Source of the DNA: an uncultured Oscillospiraceae bacterium
GTDB lineage: Bacteria; Bacillota; Clostridia; Oscillospirales; Ruminococcaceae
Assembly: GCA_934462925.1 (NCBI GenBank)
Contig: CAKSIT010000003.1
Span: 161,294-225,293 of the forward strand
Direction: 5' to 3'
Length of the DNA stretch: 64,000 nucleotides
Part shown: positions 1 to 8,858 of the stretch, one piece after another
Numbering within the stretch: the first letter of the stretch is position 1
How the letters are laid out: every line of letters begins with the position of its first letter
Made by a program: the position numbers and the translations under genes
Notes under the pieces: model-generated
Told to the model about the DNA's origin: nothing
Database searches by the model: none
Seen by the model: the letters and a program-made list of their open reading frames with translations, nothing else

Positions 1-399
1 GACCGCATTGAGGAGCTTACCGCGCAGGATATTGAAAAGCGCGACTTTACGGGAGCGGCGCAGCAATGGCTGCGGCTTTCGGGCAAGTTTATGGCGGCGC
101 ACGAAAAGGGCAGACCCTACGACGGGGAGCGCGTTTACCGCACGCGCGGCGAGTGCCTGCGGATATTCCTGCTGTGGCTTGCTGCGGGAGCGCTTGCGGC
201 GGCGGGCGTATGCGCGCTTATGCGCCTTTCAATGCGCACAAAGCCGCTTATACGGCATTCGGGGGAGCTTTCGCCCGACAAGAACACATTTTCGCTTACA
301 AAGCAGCGGGATATCCTGCTGTATTCGCACACGGAGCGCATTGACGGCGCAAACGCTGCAAGCTCCGCAGAAAAAGAGAAGCTTACAGACAAGGACTGA
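1..399 (+). CDS. TPM-domain protein, C-terminal part (cut by window edge)
   Basis: The reading frame is open from base 1 to a stop at 397-399, so only about 132 C-terminal residues are visible. One hydrophobic segment (about residues 51-71, rich in Leu/Ala) is followed by a polar tail containing the motif FSLTKQRDILLYSHTER. That ending, with a Lys-Gln-Arg-Asp then Leu-Tyr-Ser, matches the C-terminus of the Firmicutes TPM-domain (YgcG-like) membrane proteins. The catalytic or ligand domain itself is outside the window, so the family call rests on the tail only. It ends 35 bases before the GH3 gene, which has its own ribosome-binding site, so co-transcription is possible. Confidence 0.55.
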   Translation, partial: DRIEELTAQDIEKRDFTGAAQQWLRLSGKFMAAHEKGRPYDGERVYRTRGECLRIFLLWLAAGALAAAGVCALMRLSMRTKPLIRHSGELSPDKNTFSLTKQRDILLYSHTERIDGANAASSAEKEKLTDKD

Positions 400-434
400 C
401 GCAACAGCGCAGACAATGAAAGGACGGGGTAAGA

Positions 435-3221
435 ATGGCATTCAGATTCCGCAACGAAACGCTGAGCCCTGACGAGCGCACAACGGCGCTACTTGAGGAG
501 CTTACGCAGGACGAAAAGCTGCTGCTTTTATGCGCGCACCAGAGCGCGATACCGAGGCTCGGCATTGAGGAGAACTACATCGGCGCGGAGGTTGCGCGCG
601 GACTTGTGTGCCGCAGCGACAGCGCAGAGTACCTGACCACCGTGTTCCCCGAGCCGTTCGGGCTTGCGGCGACGTTCGACCCCGTGCTTATGCAGCAGAT
701 GGGCGAGGTAACGGGCGTTGAAACAAGGCTTCAGCATAAAAAGGGGCGCTCGTCGCTTTTTGTATGGGGGCCTACCGTTGACGCGGAGCGCGACCCGCGC
801 TGGGGCAGAAACGAGGAGGGCTACGGCGAAGACCCGTTCCTTATCGGGCAGATGTCCGCAGCCTACACAAAGGGCATGGCGGGCAGCGACCCGCAGTATA
901 TGCGCGTTATCCCCACGCTAAAGCATTTTTACGCCAACAACAACGAGGAATGCCGCGGCAGCGACAACGCTTCCGTTCCGCTTACGCTAAAGCACGATTA
1001 CTACCTTAAGGCGTTTGAGCGCGCGGTGCGCGAGGGCGGCGCGCGTTCGCTCATGACAGCGTACAACGAGATAAACGGCGTTGAGGGCATATGCAACCCC
1101 GAGATAAGCGAGATATGCAAAAAGGAGTGGGGGCTGCTGTTCGCCGTGTCCGACGGCGGGGACTTTGTGCAGAACGTGCAGTTCCACAAGCACGACGAGA
1201 ATCACGCCGAGGCCGCAGGGCGCATTTACGCAAACCACGGCGCTGATATAATGTGCGACGACGAGCAGGTGGTGCGTACCGCTGTAAGCGGCGCGCTGGA
1301 GCAGGGGCTTATCACGTGGGAGGACATAGACAGGGCGCTTTACGGCGTGATGAAAGCGCGCGTTCTGCTTGGCGAATTTGACGAGGCGACCCCGTTTGAC
1401 GAATACACAGACGATATGCTTTGCTGCGACGCGCACTACAAGGTGACTGAAACCGCCGCGCTCGAGTCGGCGATACTGCTGCGAAACAGCAAGCTTATGC
1501 TGCCGCTTTCAAAGGACGAGAAGCTCGGCGTTTTCGGCGTACACGCGGACATGAACTTCCGCGACTGGTACACGGGGCTTTCCGACAGGAATCCCACGAT
1601 ACTCGACGCTCTCACCGCCTATGCGGGGCGCGAGAATATCGTGTACGATTCGGGCTGCGACGTTATTGCGCTTCGCAGCAGCGAAACGGGCTTCTACTTC
1701 TCCGTGGCTGACGACGGCACGCTTGAATGCACAAGCTCTACGATAAACGAAGCGTGCCTGCTGGAGCTATACGAGTGGGGCGACGGCGCGGTATCGCTGC
1801 GTTCAAAAAAGAACGGCAAGTTTTTGTGCGACGCGGGAGTTATGCGCTGCATTTCCGACGAGGTGTACGGCTGGTTTGTAAAGGAGTGCTTCAAAATGGA
1901 GTGCAGCGGGCGGCAGTGCACGTTCCGCAACTGGCAGGGCAGGTGGCTGTACATTACCGAAAGCGGCGAAATAGCCGTGTCGAGCGCGCTGCGCAGGCAC
2001 AGCGCGTGCGTATTCGACGTGGAGCTTTTCTCCTCGGGCAAGGAGCGCGTAAGGCGCATTGCGGCGGAAACCAAGAACGCCGTGGTATTCTGCGGCAACA
2101 ACCCGCAGATAGGCGCGCGCGAATGCACCGACAGAAAAACGCTTGCCCTGCCCCAAAATCAGCGCGAGCTGTTAAGCTGCGTAAGCGAGGTGAACCCGCA
2201 CACGGTGCTGTACCTTGTGTCGGGCTATCCGTATTCTGTTCCCGACAACATACATTCCGTGCTGCATATTGCGCACGCAGGACCTGCAATGGGCAGCGCC
2301 GTCGCTAAAACGCTTTTCGGCGCATATTCGCCTGCGGGCAGGTGTCCTGCTACATGGTATACCTCTGAGGACGAGCTTTGCAGCATAAAGGACTACAACA
2401 TAATACGCACGGGGTCTACATACCTCTACTACAAGGGCGAGCCGCTCTTTCCGTTCGGCCATGGGCTTAGCTACACAAGTTTCCGCTACGGCTCGCTGCA
2501 CACCAACAAAATCTCCTTTGAAAAGGACGAAACTGTAGAGGCGCATTTCGAGCTTGAAAACAACGGCTCGTTCTCCGCGGACGAGGTGGTGCAGCTTTAT
2601 GTAAGCGCGCCGCGTATGCCGCGCACCATGCCGATAAAGCGCCTTATCGCGTTTAAGCGCGTGTACGTGCCGCGCGGGAAGAAGCTTCCCATAACGCTTA
2701 GCTTTAACGTAAACGAGCTTTGCTGCTGGGACGTTAACACGCGCCGTCCCGAGCTTTACGGCGGCACGTACGAGCTTCAGCTCGGCTCGTCCAGCGCGGA
2801 CATACGCCGCAGCTGTGAAATAAAGGTAAACAGCGCGGAATACCTCGGCATAGACATAAGCGCGGATGTTCCCGCGGCGGCTTCGTGGGACTATCTGGGC
2901 GCGGAGTTCCGCACGGACAGAGCGCTTAACGAGTACGCGCAGCTTACCGACTGGCAGAGCTTTATACGATTTGAGGGCTGCCGCATGGAGGGCAGGCACA
3001 GGATAAGCGTTTGCGTGGCGAACCCCGACAGGGCGGGCAGGCTGCACGTTTCCTGCCTTGAAACGGGGCGCGAGATAGCCTCGATAGCGATACCGCCCAC
3101 GCAGTCCTATTCGGATTTCATAGAAATCACAGCGGACGCAGAGCCTGTCTGCGGCACGTTTACGCTTTGCTTTGTGCCGAGCGGTACAATGTCGCTAAAG
3201 TCGTTCAGGTTCTTTGGCTGA
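435..3221 (+). CDS. GH3 family beta-glycosidase with nested beta-trefoil-like insert
   Basis: 928 residues. The N-terminal (beta/alpha)8 domain carries RDPRWGRNEEGYGED (near residue 120), the KHF..NN motif near residue 175, and the nucleophile in SDGG, Asp240. The second alpha/beta domain starts near residue 345 (LLRNSKLMLPL) and is interrupted at about 410-533 by a segment of repeated Gly-Lys/Phe-Leu strands that looks like a fascin/beta-trefoil fold. It then resumes (AVVFCGNNP) and is followed by a fibronectin-III-like domain (FPFGHGLSYTSF, about residue 675) and a C-terminal beta-sandwich that resembles CBM6. There is no signal peptide, so it is probably cytoplasmic, acting on imported oligosaccharides. 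Specificity (glucoside or xyloside) cannot be read from the sequence. The ATG follows AAAGGACGGGG. It leads an apparent operon with deoC and deoB. Confidence 0.9.
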   Translation: MAFRFRNETLSPDERTTALLEELTQDEKLLLLCAHQSAIPRLGIEENYIGAEVARGLVCRSDSAEYLTTVFPEPFGLAATFDPVLMQQMGEVTGVETRLQHKKGRSSLFVWGPTVDAERDPRWGRNEEGYGEDPFLIGQMSAAYTKGMAGSDPQYMRVIPTLKHFYANNNEECRGSDNASVPLTLKHDYYLKAFERAVREGGARSLMTAYNEINGVEGICNPEISEICKKEWGLLFAVSDGGDFVQNVQFHKHDENHAEAAGRIYANHGADIMCDDEQVVRTAVSGALEQGLITWEDIDRALYGVMKARVLLGEFDEATPFDEYTDDMLCCDAHYKVTETAALESAILLRNSKLMLPLSKDEKLGVFGVHADMNFRDWYTGLSDRNPTILDALTAYAGRENIVYDSGCDVIALRSSETGFYFSVADDGTLECTSSTINEACLLELYEWGDGAVSLRSKKNGKFLCDAGVMRCISDEVYGWFVKECFKMECSGRQCTFRNWQGRWLYITESGEIAVSSALRRHSACVFDVELFSSGKERVRRIAAETKNAVVFCGNNPQIGARECTDRKTLALPQNQRELLSCVSEVNPHTVLYLVSGYPYSVPDNIHSVLHIAHAGPAMGSAVAKTLFGAYSPAGRCPATWYTSEDELCSIKDYNIIRTGSTYLYYKGEPLFPFGHGLSYTSFRYGSLHTNKISFEKDETVEAHFELENNGSFSADEVVQLYVSAPRMPRTMPIKRLIAFKRVYVPRGKKLPITLSFNVNELCCWDVNTRRPELYGGTYELQLGSSSADIRRSCEIKVNSAEYLGIDISADVPAAASWDYLGAEFRTDRALNEYAQLTDWQSFIRFEGCRMEGRHRISVCVANPDRAGRLHVSCLETGREIASIAIPPTQSYSDFIEITADAEPVCGTFTLCFVPSGTMSLKSFRFFG

Positions 3222-3232
3222 AAGGAGTTATC

Positions 3233-3883
3233 ATGACAAAGGAAGAAATATTCCCGCATATAGACCACACGCTGCTGCGTGCGGACTGCACCGCAGCCGA
3301 GATAGACGAGCTTTGCGCGCAGGCGCTTGAGTACCATACGGCTTCGGTGTGCATTCCCGCGGCGTATGTTGAGTACGCGCGCAGAAAGTTCTCGGAGCTG
3401 CGCATCTGCACGGTGGTGGGCTTTCCGCTTGGGTACACCACAACCCCCGCAAAGGTGTACGAGGCTGCGGACGCCATCTCCTGCGGCGCGGACGAGATAG
3501 ACATGGTTGTGAATCTCTGCGACGTTAAAAACGGCGACTTTGAAGCCGTTGAGCGCGAGATAGAGCTTATGAAAAAGACCTGCGGCAAGCGCATTCTTAA
3601 GGTGATTGTGGAAACCTGCTACCTTACCGAAGAGGAGAAGATAGCGCTTTGCGGGTGCGTAACGCGCGGCGGCGCGGACTACATCAAGACCTCTACGGGC
3701 TTCGGCACGGCGGGCGCTAAGATAGAGGATATCCGCTTGTTCAAAGCGCACATAGGCGAGGGTGTTAAGATAAAGGCAGCGGGCGGAATACGCACGCGCG
3801 CCGAGCTTGAGGCGTTCCTTGCGGAGGGCTGCGAGCGCATAGGCACGAGCAGCGCGGTAAAGCTTCTTACACAGGAGGGCTGA
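3233..3883 (+). CDS. deoC: deoxyribose-phosphate aldolase
   Basis: 216 residues, the normal length. It cleaves 2-deoxyribose-5-phosphate to glyceraldehyde-3-phosphate and acetaldehyde in nucleoside salvage. Visible family signatures are DHTLLR at the N-terminus, KVIVETCYL, the Schiff-base region DYIKTSTGF (catalytic Lys) and the phosphate-binding KAAGGIRT near the C-terminus. The start is the ATG at 3233, eight bases after AAAGGAG. The frame is open further upstream inside the GH3 gene but has no ribosome-binding site there. It begins 11 bases after the GH3 stop and ends one base before deoB, so the two deo genes are certainly co-transcribed. Confidence 0.95.
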   Translation: MTKEEIFPHIDHTLLRADCTAAEIDELCAQALEYHTASVCIPAAYVEYARRKFSELRICTVVGFPLGYTTTPAKVYEAADAISCGADEIDMVVNLCDVKNGDFEAVEREIELMKKTCGKRILKVIVETCYLTEEEKIALCGCVTRGGADYIKTSTGFGTAGAKIEDIRLFKAHIGEGVKIKAAGGIRTRAELEAFLAEGCERIGTSSAVKLLTQEG

Positions 3884-3884
3884 C

Positions 3885-5051
3885 ATGGCACGCGTTTTTC
3901 TTATAGTTCTTGACAGCTTTGGCGTGGGCGCGCTGCCCGACGCGGGCGATTTTGGCGACAGCGGCAGCTGCACTATACGCTCGTGCTGGCAGACGGGGCT
4001 TATGCGCACGCCGAACATGGCAAGGCTCGGGCTGTTCAACATAGCGGGCGTTGACGTGGGCGAAAAGTGCGCAGCGCCCGAGGGCGCGTTCCTGCGGCTT
4101 GCGGAGCGCTCAAAAGGCAAGGACACAACAACGGGTCACTGGGAGATTTCGGGAATTGTGTCGCAAAAGCCGTTCCCCACGTTCCCAAACGGCTTCCCGC
4201 AGGAGGTAATAGACGCGTTCAGCGCGGCGACGGGCAGGGGAGTGCTTTGCAACAAGCCCTGCTCGGGTACAAAGGTAATTGCCGATTACGGCGAGGAACA
4301 TCTAAAAACCGGCGCGCTTATCGTATACACCTCGGCTGACAGCGTGTTCCAGATAGCCGCGCACGAAAGCATAGTCCCGCCTGAGAAGCTGTACGAATAC
4401 TGCCGCATGGCGCGCGGGATTCTCACGGGCGACTATGCGGTGGGCAGGGTGATTGCGCGTCCTTTCGAGGGAGAGTACCCCTTTACCAGAACGCCGCGCA
4501 GGCACGACTTTTCGCTTGTGCCGCCAAAGGACACCATGCTCGACTGCATTTCGCGCGCGGGAATGGAGGTAACAGGCGTCGGTAAGATTTACGACATTTT
4601 TGCGGGAAAGGGGCTTACCCACGCGGAGCGCGCCATCGGCAACGCCACGGATATGCAGCTTACAAGCAACATTCAGCAAAGGGATTTTGCGGGGCTTTGC
4701 TTCACGAACCTTGTTGATTTCGATATGAGCTACGGCCACCGCCGCGACCCGCAGGGCTACGCGCGGGCGCTTTCGGAGTTTGACGAGTGGCTGGGCGGCT
4801 TTATGGAGAAAATGCGCCACGACGACGTGCTGATGATAACCGCCGACCACGGCTGCGACCCGTGCTACAGCGGCACGGACCACACGCGCGAGTTTATCCC
4901 GCTGCTTGCATACGGCGAGCGTATAAAGCGCGGCGCGGACCTTGGCACGCGGCAGGGCTTCGGCGATATCGGCGCTACGGTGCTGGAGCTTTTAGGCGTT
5001 GAGGGCAAGCTTGACGGCGTAAGCTTTGCGGGCGAGATGACCGCGCGTTAA
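3885..5051 (+). CDS. deoB: phosphopentomutase
   Basis: 388 residues, full length. It interconverts (deoxy)ribose-1-phosphate and (deoxy)ribose-5-phosphate, feeding DeoC. Alkaline-phosphatase superfamily metal ligands are visible: the N-terminal VLDSFGVGALPDA (Asp of the first metal site), the active-site Thr in DTTTGHWE, the C-terminal ITADHGCDP and the TDHTREFIPL motif. The ATG lies one base after the deoC stop and uses the AGGAGGG inside the deoC end. No phosphorylase gene is seen beside it, which is unusual for deo operons; here the partner is a glycosidase. Confidence 0.95.
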   Translation: MARVFLIVLDSFGVGALPDAGDFGDSGSCTIRSCWQTGLMRTPNMARLGLFNIAGVDVGEKCAAPEGAFLRLAERSKGKDTTTGHWEISGIVSQKPFPTFPNGFPQEVIDAFSAATGRGVLCNKPCSGTKVIADYGEEHLKTGALIVYTSADSVFQIAAHESIVPPEKLYEYCRMARGILTGDYAVGRVIARPFEGEYPFTRTPRRHDFSLVPPKDTMLDCISRAGMEVTGVGKIYDIFAGKGLTHAERAIGNATDMQLTSNIQQRDFAGLCFTNLVDFDMSYGHRRDPQGYARALSEFDEWLGGFMEKMRHDDVLMITADHGCDPCYSGTDHTREFIPLLAYGERIKRGADLGTRQGFGDIGATVLELLGVEGKLDGVSFAGEMTAR

Positions 5052-5063
5052 GGGGGAGCGTTC

Positions 5064-5900
5064 TTGAGCGATACGGAAATAAACGAGCGGGCGGCGCGCG
5101 TCACCGCCAAAAACGAGCGGCTTTTCGCAAACCACGCCTGCACGATAGCCGCCTGCGCCCGCGCGGGAATGAAAAACGGCTTTTCTTTCAGGCTTATCGG
5201 CGTAAAGCGCATTGAGCGCGAGGAGTTTGTGTTCGCGCCAGAAAAGACGCTTTTCGGCGAGAAAAGCAGGGTGATAGAGGGCGCGGAAAAGTGGTTCAGG
5301 CACAGCTATAACAAGCAAAGGCTGTGCAATATCAAGGTAGTTCTGCCCGAAGCCCCCGCCGAGGACGAGGCAGACCCCGAAAGCGCGGGGCTTGCGTGCC
5401 TTTACGAGGGCGGCAGGGCGGCGCTCTTTGCGCCCGAGTGGAGCTATAACGCGCAGACCGACAAGTGGAGCGTTAAGTACAGGGAATCCCCCTGCGACCC
5501 CGCGCTTGCAAAGGCGCGCTTTCCCGACGTTTCGCAGGAGCTGCGCGAGGCGCTCACGGCGCTTTGCGACCTCTGCGCGGACATAGGCGCGCAGGACGGC
5601 ACAGGGCTTCTTCTCTGCGGAATAGACGAGCTTGACGGCAGGGAGGCGGCGTGGGAGCTGGCTTCGGGCGAGGAGTTCCACCAAACGCGCATACCCGTAC
5701 AGCGCCTGCCTAAGCTGTCCGAAAAGAGCGCGCACATCTACCGCGCGGCTTCAAGAACGCCCGTTTACGGCGGGACGTGGTATCACGGCATTCTTGCAAA
5801 AGCGCAGGAATGCGGCAGGGGAGAGGCGCTGCGCGGGCTTATGCTAAGGCTTTGGGACGCGCAGCGCGGCGCAATGCTTTTTACCGTCAACGAGAGCTGA
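5064..5900 (+). CDS. conserved hypothetical protein (fourth gene of the GH3-deo operon)
   Basis: 278 residues, family not recognised. It starts at a TTG at 5064, eight bases after AGGGGGAG and 12 bases after the deoB stop, so it is read as the last gene of this operon. No signal peptide or membrane segment is visible. The middle contains an acidic stretch (AEDEADPES, about residue 100), a Trp-rich region (WSYNAQTDKWSVKY) and the C-terminal part has TPVYGGTWYHG. Base composition matches the neighbours, so it does not look foreign. No function is proposed. Confidence 0.7.
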   Translation: MSDTEINERAARVTAKNERLFANHACTIAACARAGMKNGFSFRLIGVKRIEREEFVFAPEKTLFGEKSRVIEGAEKWFRHSYNKQRLCNIKVVLPEAPAEDEADPESAGLACLYEGGRAALFAPEWSYNAQTDKWSVKYRESPCDPALAKARFPDVSQELREALTALCDLCADIGAQDGTGLLLCGIDELDGREAAWELASGEEFHQTRIPVQRLPKLSEKSAHIYRAASRTPVYGGTWYHGILAKAQECGRGEALRGLMLRLWDAQRGAMLFTVNES

Positions 5901-6021
5901 CGATAATCCGCGGCGGCACGGTGCGGTTTTCCGCGCGGTGCAGCCGTATAACTCATGGTCACCTCTAAAAACCTTGTTTGAGTGAAAATGTGTATAGCGC
6001 ACCGACTGCTTCTGTCAACAA

Positions 6022-6115
6022 GCGAAATTTCTGATGTGACGGCGTCCATGCCGTCACTTGGTTATTTCGCCGTGCAACATCATGTTGCACCTCCTCGTAA
6101 GGCATACAGCCTTAC
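6022..6115. other. array of short perfect hairpins upstream of the Mrp gene
   Basis: The 312 bases between 5900 and 6213 hold no gene, but three consecutive perfect stems: GTGACGGC/GCCGTCAC (6036-6057, six-base loop), GTGCAACAT/ATGTTGCAC (6072-6090) and GTAAGGC/GCCTTAC (6097-6115, five-base loop). The first is nested in a second stem, GCGAAAT at 6022-6028 with ATTTCGC at 6064-6070. None is followed by a T-run, so they are not ordinary terminators. They could be a 5' leader of mrp, a REP-like repeat or a small RNA. The structure is certain; the role is unknown. Confidence 0.6.
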
Positions 6116-6212
6116 TTCGTCGGCTTTCATCGCATTCGGCGCACTCTACCCATTTTCCCTTTTCAAACCGGTTTTTAGAAGTTCCCTCATATATCAGAAA
6201 GGATACAGAAAA

Positions 6213-7040
6213 ATGAGCGAATGTTCACACGACTGCGGAAGCTGTTCCGCAAACTGCTCCGAAAGGCAGCAGGAGAGCCTTATTGCAAAGCCGCACGAGC
6301 TTTCAAGCATTAAAAAGGTTATAGGCATAGTAAGCGGCAAGGGCGGCGTAGGCAAGTCCATGGTTACTTGTATGTCCGCCGTTCTCATGAACCGCCGCGG
6401 CTTCAACACGGCAGTGCTTGACGCGGATATCACAGGACCGTCCGTTCCCAAGGCGTTTGGCATAAAGGAAAAGGCGCAGGGCAGCGAAACGGCGATATAC
6501 CCCGTTCTCACGAAAAAGGGCATTAAGGTGATGTCCGTAAACCTGCTGCTGCCCGACGAAACAGACCCCGTAATCTGGCGCGGACCTATCATTGCGGGTA
6601 CTGCAAGGCAGTTCTGGACGGACGTTGTATGGGACGACGTTGACTATATGTTCGTTGATATGCCTCCGGGAACGGGCGACGTACCGCTCACGGTGTTCCA
6701 GTCGATACCGCTTGACGGCATAATCGTCGTTACATCTCCGCAGGAGCTTGTTTCAATGATAGTTGGCAAGGCGGTTAAAATGGCGGAGATGATGAACGTT
6801 CCGATAATAGGCCTTGTCGAGAACATGAGCTACGCCGTATGTCCCGACTGCGGCAAGCGCATTAACGTATTCGGCGAGAGCCACATAGAAGAAACCGCGC
6901 AGAAGTTCGGACTTAAGGTGCTTGCAAAGCTCCCCATAGACCCCGAGTGCGCAAAGCTTGTTGACAGCGGGCTTCTTGAGCTTATGGAAACGCAGGCGGC
7001 AGACCCGATAGCCGACGCCGTTGAGGAGTTCTGCAAATGA
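6213..7040 (+). CDS. mrp: Mrp/NBP35-type iron-sulfur cluster carrier ATPase
   Basis: 275 residues. It binds and transfers [4Fe-4S] clusters in the cytoplasm. The deviant Walker A GKGGVGKS lies near residue 45, the switch region DMPPGTGD near residue 150, and the cluster-binding CPDC motif near residue 210. The N-terminus carries a further Cys-rich stretch (C-x3-C-x2-C-x3-C in the first 16 residues), as in NBP35-like members. The chosen ATG at 6213 is preceded by AGAAAGGA; the frame is open further upstream through the hairpin array but without a start context. It overlaps the next gene by ATGA. A cysteine desulfurase/scaffold pair follows within 630 bases, consistent with an Fe-S theme. Confidence 0.93.
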   Translation: MSECSHDCGSCSANCSERQQESLIAKPHELSSIKKVIGIVSGKGGVGKSMVTCMSAVLMNRRGFNTAVLDADITGPSVPKAFGIKEKAQGSETAIYPVLTKKGIKVMSVNLLLPDETDPVIWRGPIIAGTARQFWTDVVWDDVDYMFVDMPPGTGDVPLTVFQSIPLDGIIVVTSPQELVSMIVGKAVKMAEMMNVPIIGLVENMSYAVCPDCGKRINVFGESHIEETAQKFGLKVLAKLPIDPECAKLVDSGLLELMETQAADPIADAVEEFCK

Positions 7041-7495
7041 GCCGCGGCGACGAAGCGTATGGCTATTTTCTGAGCGGCTACAACTGCGCGCAGGCTGTGG
7101 CGCTGGCGTTCCGCGACCTGCTCGGCATGGACGAGCAGACCGCAGCGCGGCTTTCCTGCGGTTTTGGCGGCGGCATGGGCAGAATGCGCGAGGTGTGCGG
7201 CACGTTTTCGGGCGTGGTCACGGTAATGAGCTGGCTTTACGGCTACTCCGACCCCTCGGACAACGCGACCAAAGCCGACCTTTACGAGAGAATACGCGCC
7301 CTTGCGGACGAGTTCCGCGCGGACAACGGCAGCATAATCTGCCGCGAGCTGCTGGGGCTTCAGCAGGCGGAGAAGTCCGCCGTTCCCGCCGCGCGCACGG
7401 CCGAGTACTACAAAAAGCGCCCCTGCCCGGAGCTTTGCCGCTATGCAGCGGATATGCTAGAGAGGTACATTGAACAGAACCCGGTCGGGGGATGA
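7037..7495 (+). CDS. C_GCAxxG_C_C family redox-type protein
   Basis: 152 residues. It has the family signature near the N-terminus (SGYNCAQAV), then SCGFGGGMGRM with the second conserved Cys, a third in VCGTFSG and a fourth in ICRELLG, followed by a C-terminal Cys (PCPELC). These conserved cysteines and glycines define a family of small, probably redox or metal-binding proteins common in Clostridia whose biochemical role is not established. The start overlaps the mrp stop (ATGA), so the two are translationally coupled. That coupling suggests a link to Fe-S or thiol chemistry, which is inference. Confidence 0.85.
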   Translation: MSRGDEAYGYFLSGYNCAQAVALAFRDLLGMDEQTAARLSCGFGGGMGRMREVCGTFSGVVTVMSWLYGYSDPSDNATKADLYERIRALADEFRADNGSIICRELLGLQQAEKSAVPAARTAEYYKKRPCPELCRYAADMLERYIEQNPVGG

Positions 7496-7538
7496 GCGCC
7501 GTTTTCGGCGCAAAATCCCCCGCGCCGAAGCGGCGCTC
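7494..7538 (+). terminator. long GC hairpin after the mrp operon
   Basis: GAGCGCCG (7494-7501) pairs with CGGCGCTC (7531-7538), with an inner TCGGCGC/GCGCCGA stem around a loop of A and C. The hairpin overlaps the stop codon. There is no immediate T-run, so it may be a stabilising 3' hairpin rather than an efficient terminator. Confidence 0.5.
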
Positions 7539-7588
7539 TCGCAAAGGTCTGATTATGAAAAAAATTTTATCATTTTTCGGATATGCCC

Positions 7589-7617
7589 TTGACAAAAGTG
7601 TGTTAGTGTGATATAAT
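7589..7617 (+). promoter_or_regulatory. consensus sigma-A promoter of the nifS-nifU pair
   Basis: TTGACA at 7589-7594, 17 bases, TATAAT at 7612-7617: a perfect consensus match. It lies 51 bases upstream of the nifS start. No iscR-like gene is adjacent, so any iron regulation would have to come from elsewhere. Confidence 0.9.
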
Positions 7618-7667
7618 CCTATTAAACCGATAGGTGATATAGCTTATATACAAAGAAAGGTGATAAA

Positions 7668-8858
7668 ATGGATATAATATATGCGGATAATGCGGCGACT
7701 ACCAAAATGAGCGACACGGCAGTTCGCGCAATGCTGCCGTATTTGCAGGAGTGCTACGCGAACCCCTCGTCGCTGCACACGCCCGGGCAGGAGGCTGCCG
7801 AGGCTCTGTTCCGCGCGCGCGAGGATATCGCAGCGTGTATAGGCGCAGACCCGAGGGAGATATACTTCACCTCCGGCGGAAGCGAGGCCGACAATCAGGC
7901 GATAGTTTCCGCTGCGGAAAACGGCACGCGCAGGGGCAAGAAGCATATTATCTCTGACAAGATAGAACACCACGCCGTGCTGCACACGCTTAAAAAGCTT
8001 GAAAAGCAGGGCTTTGAGGTAACGCTGCTCGACGTTGACGCCGACGGCCTTGTAGACCCCGAGGCGGTGAGAAAGGCTATCCGCCCCGACACCGCGCTTG
8101 TTACTATTATGGCTGCGAACAACGAGATAGGCACTCTTGAGCCGATAAAGGAAATAGGCGCTATCTGCCGCGAAAACAAGGTGACGTTCCACACGGACGC
8201 GGTGCAGGCTGTTGGGCATATCCCGATAGACGTAAAGGAGATAGGCTGCGATATGCTGTCGCTTGCGGCGCATAAGTTCCACGGGCCAAAGGGCGTGGGC
8301 GTTCTCTTTGCAAGGAGAGGGCTGCTGCTCACCTCTATAATAGAGGGCGGCGCACAGGAGCGCGGCAAGCGCGCAGGCACGGAGAACATTGCGGGGATAG
8401 TTTCGGCGGCGGCAGCCCTTAAGGAGGCTGTAGCGGAGCTTGACGAAACCTCTGCAAGGATAGCGAAGCTGCGCGACAGGCTTATTGAGGGGCTGAGCGT
8501 GATTCCGCACTGCGCGCTCAACGGAAGCCGCGACATGCGCCTGCCCGGCAACGTAAGCTTTTGCTTTGAGGGCATCGAGGGCGAGAGCCTGCTGCTTCTG
8601 CTTGACGAAAAGGGCATTTGCGCGTCGTCGGGTTCTGCGTGTACGTCTGGGTCGCTTGACCCGAGCCACGTACTGCTCGCTATAGGCAGACCGCACGAGG
8701 TAGCGCACGGGTCTCTCAGGCTCACGCTGTCGCGCTATAACACCGCAGAGGAAATTGAGAAGATAATTGCCGCCGTACCCGAGGTTGTTGATTATCTTCG
8801 CAGAATGTCGCCTATCTGGCAGGATTTACAGGAGGGAAAGAGAAACTATGTTATATAG
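7668..8858 (+). CDS. nifS: cysteine desulfurase (NifS/IscS type)
   Basis: 396 residues, class V PLP aminotransferase fold. It removes sulfur from cysteine and passes it to the scaffold encoded next door. Visible features are IYADNAATTKMS at the N-terminus, the HHAVLHT histidine motif, the PLP lysine in AAHKFHGPKG (Lys203), and the catalytic cysteine loop SSGSACTSGS (Cys325), which is of the short NifS/IscS group I type. The ATG follows AAGAAAGGTGATAAA. The last 11 bases overlap the NifU gene. The gene name could equally be iscS; the nif-style name follows the two-gene arrangement usual in Clostridia. Confidence 0.95.
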   Translation: MDIIYADNAATTKMSDTAVRAMLPYLQECYANPSSLHTPGQEAAEALFRAREDIAACIGADPREIYFTSGGSEADNQAIVSAAENGTRRGKKHIISDKIEHHAVLHTLKKLEKQGFEVTLLDVDADGLVDPEAVRKAIRPDTALVTIMAANNEIGTLEPIKEIGAICRENKVTFHTDAVQAVGHIPIDVKEIGCDMLSLAAHKFHGPKGVGVLFARRGLLLTSIIEGGAQERGKRAGTENIAGIVSAAAALKEAVAELDETSARIAKLRDRLIEGLSVIPHCALNGSRDMRLPGNVSFCFEGIEGESLLLLLDEKGICASSGSACTSGSLDPSHVLLAIGRPHEVAHGSLRLTLSRYNTAEEIEKIIAAVPEVVDYLRRMSPIWQDLQEGKRNYVI

